Notes: a model not told the origin generated them from the letters alone. A stretch of DNA of 6,827 nucleotides from UBA6136 sp039795615 (GCA_039795615.1 JBDKLO010000016.1:1-6827), one strand, 5' to 3'. Numbered from the stretch's first letter, positions 1 through 6,826 are shown. Program-made: numbers and translations.

Positions 1-1
1 G

Positions 2-178
2 GCTAACGCCTTGACTCGGTGTCTAGATCTATCCGATGAGATCGGAATGGTGGGAGTGATCGTTAATGCAAAAAATGACACCGCCAAACAATTTTATGAG
101 CGGTTTGAGTTTGATCAACTCACTGATTCACCCCTAACTCTTTGGATTCCCATCTCTGCGCTGACCCACTTCAAGTAG
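2..178 (+). CDS. GNAT-family acetyltransferase, C-terminal fragment (TacT-like toxin)
   Basis: This is the last 58 codons of a gene that begins before the window and ends at TAG 176-178. The fragment carries the end of a GNAT acetyl-CoA-dependent N-acetyltransferase fold. A beta strand 'GMVGVIVNAK' leads into 'NDTAKQFYERFEF', the usual A-x-x-FYERFGF helix/strand motif, followed by 'SPLTLWIPISAL', a final strand typical of the family. This ending (V-x-A-K-x-x-x-A-x-x-FY-x-R-x-x-F, then P-L-T-L) is what I know from TacT/AtaT-type toxins, which acetylate aminoacyl-tRNA and are usually encoded just after a DUF1778/ribbon-helix-helix antitoxin. That antitoxin, if present, would lie outside the window. 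One departure is Glu where the common motif has Gly (FYERFEF). The gene converges with the efflux operon and shows no functional link to it. GNAT membership is fairly secure; the toxin role is inference. Confidence 0.8.
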   Translation, partial: ANALTRCLDLSDEIGMVGVIVNAKNDTAKQFYERFEFDQLTDSPLTLWIPISALTHFK

Positions 179-304
179 TCTTTGCACTGCCAAGGATAAT
201 TAAGATCCTCAACCGGATTGCGGATAACCTCTACTTTTGGCTTACGCCACAAAGGGGGGGATTACCATCCGATCTGAGGGGTAGGGGGGTAATACCTTAA
301 CCCG

Positions 305-713
305 ATAAAGAGGCTTGGATTTCGGAAGGGACTGGCGGCCTCAGACGGGCTATGGCACATGCACCAGCTTTATCGCCCCATCGACTGAAATCGCCCGGGT
401 TTCCATGGTCGTGCGATTGATGCTGATCATGGTGTTGAAAAGATCTCTGGTGAAAACTTTATTTCCGAATTACCACGAGTGGCTTTTCAACACGACAAAT
501 CCGTTGGGAGAATCGGTTGCCACAATGCTCGAATCATTGGACGTTAGCGCCTCATAGTAGCTGGTGCAATCGACATTCACAGCACTGGTGGGTGAATTAC
601 TAGGTAGCCCAATGCGACCGACCCGGGGGCTGGTTCCCAGCCGCTTTACATTCGATAGATCCAGCGCTTCGTCGTGACGACTGAAGTAATTGGTCAACAA
701 ACGGCCTCTTTAT
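305..713. repeat. Segment bounded by 10-bp perfect inverted repeats
   Basis: ATAAAGAGGC at 305-314 is repeated exactly in inverse orientation as GCCTCTTTAT at 704-713. The two arms enclose 389 bases, nearly all of the weak minus-strand frame described separately. The match does not extend inward or outward, and I see no target-site duplication in the flanks. A 10-bp chance match somewhere in a 580-base region is not rare (my rough estimate is about one in six), so a small mobile element or cassette is only a possibility. Confidence 0.25.
350..700 (-). pseudogene. Possible decayed small gene, unrecognised
   Basis: A minus-strand frame runs from a TTG at 700-698 for 76 codons to TAA at 472-470. 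It continues in the same frame for another 39 codons, to TAG at 352-350. The part after the TAA ('FNTMISINRTTMETRAI', then 'SVDGAIKLVHVP') looks as protein-like as the part before it, which is why I read it as one frame with a nonsense change rather than two chance frames. There is no ATG or GTG start, no clear ribosome binding site, and no family I recognise. It has the same orientation as the efflux operon and lies downstream of its last gene, so it might be a dead distal gene. It could equally be chance open frame in non-coding DNA. Confidence 0.2.
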
Positions 714-756
714 TAAATGAAAAATTCTTAGGTTGTTTAGATCATCCTCCGCTCAT

Positions 757-3700
757 CTAGGCAGGTTGGACTCCTTTCCGATTACGGTTAAATCTGAAAA
801 TTGGTTGCTCTACATATCGATACAGAACGGGAATAATGAAGAGCGTCATGAGGGTTGCACTGAAGAGTCCCCAGACAATGACTGTTGCCAATGGTCTTTG
901 AACATCCGAGCCAAGACCTGTAGCCAGTGATGCTGGAACTAAGCCCAGAATAGCAACGAGCGCTGTGATTAAGATAGGCCGAAGACGCAGGGTCGCTGCT
1001 TCGATAATAGTCTGATCGATATCGGTACCGGTGCTTCTGACCGTGTTGATAGAGCGGAGCATCAACACACCGTCCATGATTGATACGCCAAAGACTGCGG
1101 CAAAACCCACGCCTGCTGATACATTCATATTCATGCCTCTGAGATAGAGGGCCAGAGCGCCGCCCACGAAAGCAAAGGGGACCGCCATCAGCAGAATTAC
1201 GGCATCCCTTTGAGATCTGAATGTCGCCAGGAGAAGAAGATAAATTAGGCCGATTGTGGTGGGCACCAAAATTTGAAAGTGCTTTTTTGCGCGTGCGAGA
1301 TTATCGAACATACCAAGCCAAGATACTTTGTATCCCTGTGGCACTTTGATCTCGCGCGCAAATCTCTCCTGTGCATCAGCAACAAATCCCCCCTGATCGC
1401 GTCCCACGATGTCACTTCGGACGGTCATACGTCTTCGTCCATCCGCTCGAGCGATTATGGTTTGACCATCCATGATGGATATCTTCGCCACCTGAGCCAG
1501 AGGTATGGCAATGTTGTTCTCGTTATAGACAGGTAGTCGTCCGATCGCTTGTGGTGACAAGATGTGTTCAGGGGCAAACCGGGTAACAATGTCGAACCGA
1601 CGTTCGGCTTCGAATAGATTACCGACGGGAGATCCCCCAATCGCTGTATCAATCATTCGCGTTACGTCTTCTATCCGAACATCATAACGAGCACAGAGGG
1701 ACCTGTCGGGTTCGATAAGTAACTGGGGTTGTGGCCCCTCTTGTTCAATATTAACGTCAAGCGCACCGGGGACTTGTTTGAGAAGGCCCTCGGAACGACG
1801 GGCAAGTTCCAGTAAAATACCGGAATCTGCACCGGTGAATTCGATGGCCATACTGGCTGATGTCCCATTCGCATCCTCAGTTACGCTATCAATGATTGGT
1901 TGGGTGAAATTAAATCGAACCGTGGGAAACTCGCCCCGAAAACTCTCACCAAGGGCCTTTAGAAGGTCGTGCTTGTTCGAAAATTGTTTCCAGCTGTCCT
2001 TAGGTTTTGGTCCAACCATCATTTCGATGCGGCTGGGCGGGAAGGGATCGGTTCCGCTATCGTTTCTGCCTGTCTGAGCAACAGCAAACTGAATATCCTG
2101 GAAACTGAGAGCAATTTCTCTGAGCCGACGCCCAAAGCTGGCTGTTTGCTGGAGCGACGTTCCCTCGGGGAAGTTGGCTCGAACCCAGATAACGCCTTCA
2201 TCCATGTAGGGAAGAAACTCAGACCCTAAGCGTGGAACGATGCCAATTCCTACCATGACCAAGGTGAATAGCGCTGCCATCAAAGTCTTATTCCTCTGAA
2301 TTAGAAGCGTTTCGAGTATGCGTCTGTAGTGGATTGTCAGCCATGTGACGACGGGGTTGTGCCACTCCTTAAAGCCATCACGGAAAAAGAAAGTCGCTAG
2401 AACTGGGACAATGATGAGTGCTGCGATAAGTGCTCCTGCCAGGGCAAATACGATGGTCATTGCCATCGGCCTAAACAGAAGTCCCTCGATATGCGTCAAG
2501 GTTAGGAGGGGAAGAAAGGCACCTAGAATCATCAGAAGCGAAAAAAACACAGGCCGTTCAACTTCTAGTGCTGCGGCGTAAATCACATCCCTTGCAGACA
2601 ATCCATCCTCTTTTCGCTCATCAAGTCGTCGCGCAATGTTTTCCGTCACAACGACTGCGCCATCAACGATAATTCCGAAATCGATGGCCCCTATTGAGAG
2701 GAGTCCGATCGGAATACCGGCGAGATACATGAGGAGTAGGGCGATTAACAATGAAAATGGGATGGTCAGCCCGACCAGAAGGGCCATGGATGGTTTTCCG
2801 AAAAAGCCGAGCAGGATTAGAACGACAAGACCTATTCCCAATAAGACGCTATGACTGACAGTGTGGAGAGTGCTGTTGATGAGGAAACTTCTGTCATAGT
2901 AGGGTTTGATCTGCGCTCCATCTGGAAGGCCCTCGATGTTGAGTTCCTGTATCGCCATCTGCACATTGTGAAGAACATCCGATGGATTTTCCCCGCGTCG
3001 AAGCAGAACGATGCCTTCCACGGCCTCATCACGAAGGTCCTTGCTAAAAATCCCAGCTGGTATTTTGGCGTCGAGTTGGACGTCAGCAACATCCCGGATG
3101 TAGATCGGGGTCCCGCCTAGTGAGCGAACGAAGATCGATCCGATTTCATCAGCATTTTGAAGGGACCCTCGACCTCTGATGACAAACGACATACTTCCGC
3201 GCGAGAGCACGCTGCCACCGGCACTCGCATTATTGGTCTGAATTGCATCGGCGATGTCATTGACAGAGAGCCCGTAGCGCTGAAGCTGCGAAGGGTGCAG
3301 CAGAACGGCATATTGTTTCGCGTAGCCGCCGAAATTTGAGACCTCTGCAACCCCAGGGGTTCTCAACAGCTTTGGAATCACTACCCAGTCATTGAGCGTT
3401 CGAAGGTCCATGTTATCGAGACGCCCATCAGAAATGAGCTCATAACGAAGAACCTCGCCGTAGGCAGTGGCCAGCGGACCAAGGTCAGCTTCGGCTCCAT
3501 CCGGCATTTCTACGGACGTGAGCTTTTCCTGAACACGCTGTCTTGCCCAGTAACTTTCAGTGCCCTCTTCAAAAATCATTTGAACTACAGAGAGACCAAA
3601 GATGGTCCTGGAGCGAATGGTTTCAACCTTAGGTACATTCCTCATCGCGATTTCGACGGGAATGGTGACTTGGCGCTCAACTTCCTCGGGTGCTCGTCCA

Positions 3701-3861
3701 GGGAACGTGGTGATGACTTGAACCATCTGAGCAGAAATGTCGGGGTAGGCGTCGATTTTCATAACGCTGAAAGCCCAACCGCCCAGCAACATAACTACCA
3801 GCGTACCCCCAATGACCCCCCAGCGATATTGAAGGGCAAGGCGAATCAAATTGGGAACCAT
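757..3861 (-). CDS. czcA: Heavy-metal efflux RND transporter, CzcA/CusA (HME) family
   Basis: This 1034-residue inner-membrane proton/metal antiporter is the motor of the pump. It takes metal from the periplasm or membrane face and passes it to the adaptor and outer-membrane channel. Its length is normal for HME-RND proteins. The layout is standard: membrane helix 1 (about 13-33), a periplasmic porter domain (35-335), helices 2-7 (337-543), a second periplasmic domain (545-860), and helices 8-12 (863-1013). Helix 4 reads 'GAIDFGIIVDGAVVVTEN', giving D394, D400 and E407 in the same spacing as the essential CzcA carboxylates. The segments 'QTGRNDSGTDP' (596-606) and 'QPIIDSVTED' (654-663) are also HME-like. 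By my alignment, CusA's copper-binding Met573 and Met623 positions are Arg561 and Arg611 here, arguing against Cu/Ag. Helix 10 has D930 ('SIMDG') where classical CzcA has Asn. Translation starts at ATG 3861-3859, overlapping the adaptor's TGA by one base. The family is certain; the metal is inferred. Confidence 0.97.
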   Translation of the reverse strand: MVPNLIRLALQYRWGVIGGTLVVMLLGGWAFSVMKIDAYPDISAQMVQVITTFPGRAPEEVERQVTIPVEIAMRNVPKVETIRSRTIFGLSVVQMIFEEGTESYWARQRVQEKLTSVEMPDGAEADLGPLATAYGEVLRYELISDGRLDNMDLRTLNDWVVIPKLLRTPGVAEVSNFGGYAKQYAVLLHPSQLQRYGLSVNDIADAIQTNNASAGGSVLSRGSMSFVIRGRGSLQNADEIGSIFVRSLGGTPIYIRDVADVQLDAKIPAGIFSKDLRDEAVEGIVLLRRGENPSDVLHNVQMAIQELNIEGLPDGAQIKPYYDRSFLINSTLHTVSHSVLLGIGLVVLILLGFFGKPSMALLVGLTIPFSLLIALLLMYLAGIPIGLLSIGAIDFGIIVDGAVVVTENIARRLDERKEDGLSARDVIYAAALEVERPVFFSLLMILGAFLPLLTLTHIEGLLFRPMAMTIVFALAGALIAALIIVPVLATFFFRDGFKEWHNPVVTWLTIHYRRILETLLIQRNKTLMAALFTLVMVGIGIVPRLGSEFLPYMDEGVIWVRANFPEGTSLQQTASFGRRLREIALSFQDIQFAVAQTGRNDSGTDPFPPSRIEMMVGPKPKDSWKQFSNKHDLLKALGESFRGEFPTVRFNFTQPIIDSVTEDANGTSASMAIEFTGADSGILLELARRSEGLLKQVPGALDVNIEQEGPQPQLLIEPDRSLCARYDVRIEDVTRMIDTAIGGSPVGNLFEAERRFDIVTRFAPEHILSPQAIGRLPVYNENNIAIPLAQVAKISIMDGQTIIARADGRRRMTVRSDIVGRDQGGFVADAQERFAREIKVPQGYKVSWLGMFDNLARAKKHFQILVPTTIGLIYLLLLATFRSQRDAVILLMAVPFAFVGGALALYLRGMNMNVSAGVGFAAVFGVSIMDGVLMLRSINTVRSTGTDIDQTIIEAATLRLRPILITALVAILGLVPASLATGLGSDVQRPLATVIVWGLFSATLMTLFIIPVLYRYVEQPIFRFNRNRKGVQPA

Positions 3862-5027
3862 CAGGGGTCATCCCCTTCGGGCTGCGGGTCCTTTCGAGCG
3901 GCGAGGATTGCTTGGACGACCAGTGGTTTAAGGAGTATGGATCCATGACCGATCAGGCGCTCTCCCGCTGAAAGCCCGCTCAGAATTTCAACGCGCTCAC
4001 CCGCACGTTCCCCCACTTGAACAGGAGTGACCCGCCATTGCCCGGGATCAGCTGCTGTCAAAACATAATCTGTATCACCAATATGAAGAACGCCATCGGC
4101 CGAGGCGAGGACCGATTCTCTTGGCTCCGTTCCTAGGCCGATTTCTGCATACATCCCTGGTTTCAGTTGGTTCCTTTCATCATCAAGTTCGAAAAAGATT
4201 CGAAGGGTTCGACGCTCTGTAGATAGGGCTGGAGATAGGCTCCTGACGATACCGTTGAATTTCTGATTTGGTAGTCCATAGAAGTTGGCAGAACAGGTCT
4301 GTCCAGAGGAAACCAGGCTGACCCTGACTTCGGGAACCTCCGCCATAACCATGGCATCGCCAGCATTTGCATGACTCAAGAGTGCCGGGTCAACGCCAGA
4401 GCCTAATAATTGCCGTTCAAGATCAGCATGACTATGTGTCGCCTGCATTTGCGCGCTTTCAGCTTCGAAGATGTTTTTTTGCCCTTCGAGTTGCGCTTCA
4501 AGCAAATTGGCCTCTGCGGTTGTGAGATCGCGAACCGCCTCCGTGCCGGTTGCAACCAACTTTCGAAGTCGATCCACAACCTTCTGCTGAGAGGTTAGCT
4601 GTGCTGCAGTCAGCTCCTTTGTTTTCTGCAGAGCTTTTCCAGCAAAATCCATTTCCGCCTTGGCTTTTTGCCAATCCGAATACATGGCTGACAATTCGAC
4701 GCTACTGAACTGCCATCGATTGACTGTGGGCTCATTACCCGCCTTAAGTCGGGCCATTACTGCACCTGTTACCGTCAGGATTGGTGTTGAAATCCGTTCA
4801 AGACTAACCTCGGTTATCGCCAGTTTCTTTTCAAGGGGGCTTCCCTCCTTGATCGCGATCAGGTTCGGGCCAATGACGGTGGCGGTTGTATCGGTTTGGC
4901 TGATTTCAGATCTTGAGTCCTTGTCTGACTGGCCCCCGGTAAATCTCACTATTAGCAGTACCGTAATAACGGCGATTCCGACAAGGAGCCATCGGGACCG
5001 TGCGGCCTGTATTTGAATCACTGTCAT
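3861..5027 (-). CDS. RND efflux periplasmic adaptor (membrane fusion protein), atypical, no evident lipoyl domain
   Basis: This 388-residue adaptor joins the RND transporter to the outer-membrane channel. It has an N-terminal membrane anchor (about 13-29, 'WLLVGIAVITVLLIVRF'). A linker and membrane-proximal strand reach 'TVTGAV' (85-90), followed by a charged, Ala/Leu/Gln-rich alpha-helical hairpin (about 107-208, turn near 'VATGTEAVRDL', 158-168). A beta-barrel (about 225-300, with 'RRTLRIFFEL' and 'LKPGMYAEIGLG') and a C-terminal membrane-proximal domain (about 305-370) complete it. What is missing is striking: the paired G-x-V-x-x-G-x-x-L half-motifs of the lipoyl domain, normally before and after the hairpin, cannot be seen on either side. 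There is no His- or Met-rich N-terminus as in CzcB or SilB. I chose ATG 5027-5025, which forms an ATGA overlap with the upstream TGA (5026-5024), rather than a TTG 17 codons earlier that would overlap the upstream gene by 55 bases. A weak AGG lies 7 bases before the ATG. Confidence 0.93.
   Translation of the reverse strand: MTVIQIQAARSRWLLVGIAVITVLLIVRFTGGQSDKDSRSEISQTDTTATVIGPNLIAIKEGSPLEKKLAITEVSLERISTPILTVTGAVMARLKAGNEPTVNRWQFSSVELSAMYSDWQKAKAEMDFAGKALQKTKELTAAQLTSQQKVVDRLRKLVATGTEAVRDLTTAEANLLEAQLEGQKNIFEAESAQMQATHSHADLERQLLGSGVDPALLSHANAGDAMVMAEVPEVRVSLVSSGQTCSANFYGLPNQKFNGIVRSLSPALSTERRTLRIFFELDDERNQLKPGMYAEIGLGTEPRESVLASADGVLHIGDTDYVLTAADPGQWRVTPVQVGERAGERVEILSGLSAGERLIGHGSILLKPLVVQAILAARKDPQPEGDDP
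3863..3876 (-). promoter_or_regulatory. Hairpin covering the ribosome binding site of the RND gene
   Basis: On the coding strand AGGGG (3876-3872), loop ATGA and CCCCT (3867-3863) form a perfect 5-bp stem with a 4-base loop. The AGGGG arm is the only Shine-Dalgarno-like sequence for the RND start, 10 bases before ATG 3861-3859, and the other arm runs into the adaptor stop codon. Ribosomes finishing the adaptor would open the stem, so this arrangement would couple transporter translation to adaptor translation. The pairing is seen directly; the coupling is inferred. Confidence 0.45.
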
Positions 5028-6481
5028 TTGAGCGCCTGTGTTCCGATAGCAGCGTTTAGGGCGAAGAGCGAATGCCAATAACTTGATCGGCTGACGATAT
5101 GAAGGCGATAGGTTTCCTGATAACCCCTTTGGCTATCGAGAACATCAATAAGGGGCTTCCCCCCAAGTTCATATGCTGCGCGTATTTTGTCTCGAACATT
5201 TCTTGCTGACTCGAGTTGTCCCGGGTCATCAATCAGAAGGGCGTCTCTGGCCGCCTTGAAGTTTTTAACTGCCTGAGCTATCTCAGCACGAAGATTCACC
5301 AGCTGAAGACCGAGGTTATGTTCTGCTTGCACCCGGAGTGATTTAGCCTTGTCGATGTTACCTTGATTGCGGTTAAAAATCGGCATGCTCATCTCAAGAA
5401 TGACGTTCCAGGACTGAGCGTTAGGCTGCTCAACCTCACCCTGAAACTGCTTCGTATAACCAAATCCAGGTTTGACCTCGGGGTAGGCCCGCCTCTCCTC
5501 TACGGTAATGTTTTGACTGGCGAGATCTAATGCATGATGAAGGGCGACTAAATCAGGACGATTCTGTTCGGCAAGATCGAATGCCTTTTCTGAGTCAATG
5601 AGATCAACGGGCTTGGTGACATCTAAACTCCCCTTGACCTGAAATTCCAACTCTTTACTCAAGCCAAGAAAAGAACGAAGGCGAGCCATGGCACCATAAA
5701 GTTCAGCTTCACGGCTTCTTAATTCACGACGACCACTGAAAATTGATACGCGAACACGATCCAGCTCGATGCTTCCTGCACCCCCTAACTCAACGCGTTG
5801 CGAAGTGATGTTCTCCACCTGGGTGAGGCTTTCGATATCAATACGGGCGAGTTCAACCATCGCCTGAGCCTCAAGAACATCGTAAAACGCTGAGATGGTC
5901 TCTGCGATTCGTAGCCTAACCATATCCGCAAATTGCGCAGTACTGACATCAACTCCCCGTTGTGCGGATACGATTTCTGAGGCACGTTTGCCAAACAAGA
6001 GCCAGTCAATTGGAAAAAAGACCAATGCATCGGTCTGCGACGGGCCTCCTTGCTTCGTTGGAACGAAGGGTTTCCCCCAAGGTGCCATCAAATAATCAGT
6101 TGTTAATTCAGGATTTGGCAAAAGTCCTGCAGTGACTAAATCCGCCTCTGACTGCCGTATGTTTTCGTAACCCGCCTGTATGTGAGGGTCTGCTGCCAAC
6201 GCCCGGCTAATTGCCAAGTCGAGGGTGAGTTCTTTTGTCTCTAGCGGTGTGTTGCTAGGTACAAAGAGCTGACTACCCCCTGTGGTTTGGAGGTCGGATT
6301 GTGCCTGCTCGCCGCCCATAAACAGCGGCGGGATCGTTGATTTATAGTCATCTGAGGCCCAACAAGCAGTTATGGCAGCTAGCGTGGCGATCAAGATCGC
6401 GCCTAAAAACGTCACTGATCGCTGGTTTAAGGAGAAAAGACCTAAATTCAGCTGGTTTTGTCTTGGCGAGAGCCTCTGCAT
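5024..6481 (-). CDS. TolC-family outer-membrane factor, CzcC-like, probable lipoprotein
   Basis: This 485-residue outer-membrane channel forms the exit duct of the pump and belongs to the OEP family with two repeated halves. The first half opens with 'LDLAISRALAADPHIQAGYENIRQ' from about residue 87 and 'AGLLPNPEL' (118-126), a hallmark of CzcC/CusC-type proteins. The second half begins near 'AFDLAEQNRPDLVAL' (300-314), with 'YPEVKPGFGYTKQ' and 'MSMPIFNRNQG' (364-374) as the matching strand/helix motifs and 'AAYELGGKPLIDVLDSQ' near the end. The N-terminus has a hydrophobic stretch (23-39) ending in a lipobox-like 'ITAC', so Cys40 is probably lipidated, as in CusC. The signal region is preceded by an unusually long polar lead (22 residues). 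ATG 6481-6479 is the only ATG start; no good Shine-Dalgarno precedes it, and GTG at codon 23 is an alternative. It is first in the operon, and its TGA overlaps the adaptor ATG. Confidence 0.95.
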   Translation of the reverse strand: MQRLSPRQNQLNLGLFSLNQRSVTFLGAILIATLAAITACWASDDYKSTIPPLFMGGEQAQSDLQTTGGSQLFVPSNTPLETKELTLDLAISRALAADPHIQAGYENIRQSEADLVTAGLLPNPELTTDYLMAPWGKPFVPTKQGGPSQTDALVFFPIDWLLFGKRASEIVSAQRGVDVSTAQFADMVRLRIAETISAFYDVLEAQAMVELARIDIESLTQVENITSQRVELGGAGSIELDRVRVSIFSGRRELRSREAELYGAMARLRSFLGLSKELEFQVKGSLDVTKPVDLIDSEKAFDLAEQNRPDLVALHHALDLASQNITVEERRAYPEVKPGFGYTKQFQGEVEQPNAQSWNVILEMSMPIFNRNQGNIDKAKSLRVQAEHNLGLQLVNLRAEIAQAVKNFKAARDALLIDDPGQLESARNVRDKIRAAYELGGKPLIDVLDSQRGYQETYRLHIVSRSSYWHSLFALNAAIGTQALK

Positions 6482-6607
6482 CGCTAGAAATACTCGATTA
6501 AACCGTTAAAGCACTTTGTGAGAGCCGATACATGACAAGTTTACTAAAGCTATGTTGCAAAATGAGGGATAGCCTTGGGTTTGTCAGGGACTTGATGTCA
6601 TAAGTTG

Positions 6608-6677
6608 AATGCAGATGAATGCATGCTGCCAACACAATCATCTCAGACGGTGCTCGCCATCCAATGCATTGTGCATT
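6608..6677. repeat. AATGCA repeat cluster upstream of the pump operon
   Basis: AATGCA occurs at 6608-6613, 6618-6623 and 6663-6668, and inverted as TGCATT at 6672-6677. The first two are 10 bases apart, about one helical turn. The last two form an inverted repeat with a 3-base spacer (AATGCA-TTG-TGCATT). This could be an operator or a small hairpin upstream of the operon, but the words are short and no known binding site is matched. Confidence 0.3.
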
Positions 6678-6826
6678 AGGTCAGTCAGCCTTGCCTTCGA
6701 TTTGCTAGTTGTGTAGTTTTCGCGGCATTCAAAGGCGTATGCGCATAAACCACCGTAACCTTTCCTATAAGTCGCAGATCTCCGCCGGCACCGTTCATAA
6801 ATCAAGTCAGCTTTATCAGGACAATG
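6638..6826 (-). CDS. Possible C-terminal fragment of an unrecognised gene
   Basis: A minus-strand frame enters from the right edge and stays open for 62 codons to TGA 6640-6638, about 157 bases before the outer-membrane factor start. Its end ('SKSKARLTDLMHNALDGEH', then RLR) reads like a natural helical protein tail, and the middle has four Cys and many Arg and Tyr. I do not recognise a family. An open frame of this length arises by chance about once in twenty trials per frame, and a shorter ATG frame (6796 to about 6686) overlaps it, so the call is weak. If real, it would put the AATGCA inverted repeat inside a coding region. Confidence 0.25.
   Translation of the reverse strand, partial: HCPDKADLIYERCRRRSATYRKGYGGLCAYAFECRENYTTSKSKARLTDLMHNALDGEHRLR

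Larger units (their letters stand above)
179..756. other. Gene-poor convergent intergenic region
   Basis: About 580 bases separate the stop of the GNAT gene from the stop of the RND transporter, which face each other. No frame here encodes a protein I recognise. The stretch holds three G-runs (254-260, 278-281, 284-289), a short inverted repeat pair (305-314 with 704-713), a 6-bp-stem hairpin at 628-642 (GGCTGG, loop TTC, CCAGCC), and a weak broken minus-strand frame (350-700). Two convergent transcripts should end here, but neither the hairpin at 628-642 nor the weak AGGAT/ATCCT pair at 193-209 is followed by a T-run on either strand. No intrinsic terminator can therefore be called. Confidence 0.6.

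Noticed and set aside
128..263. Short minus-strand frame containing 'KPKVEVIRNPVEDL'
   Set aside because: It is about 50 codons, has only TTG-type starts, and overlaps the end of the GNAT gene on the other strand, so it is probably chance.
315..557. Plus-strand 80-codon frame in the intergenic region
   Set aside because: It starts at TTG with no ribosome site, matches no family I know, and overlaps a slightly more protein-like minus-strand frame.
628..642. GGCTGG-TTC-CCAGCC hairpin as a transcription terminator
   Set aside because: The stem is short and no T-run follows on either strand.
1273..3339. Numerous plus-strand and alternate-frame open frames of 60-99 codons inside the transporter gene
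   Set aside because: They lie opposite or within a well-supported RND coding sequence and show no family features or ribosome sites.
3580..3948. Plus-strand 122-codon frame across the transporter/adaptor junction
   Set aside because: It is antisense to two clear genes and is low-complexity in Gly, Asn and Arg, typical of a shadow frame.
5028..5078. A TTG start giving the adaptor 17 more N-terminal residues
   Set aside because: It would overlap the upstream gene by 55 bases and put a polar Arg-rich lead before the membrane anchor. The ATG at 5027 gives the standard ATGA overlap.
6686..6796. ATG frame on the minus strand beginning 'MNGAGGDLRLIGKV'
   Set aside because: It is only 36 codons, has no ribosome site, and a longer open frame covers the same bases; the resemblance to S24-peptidase tails is too slight to call.
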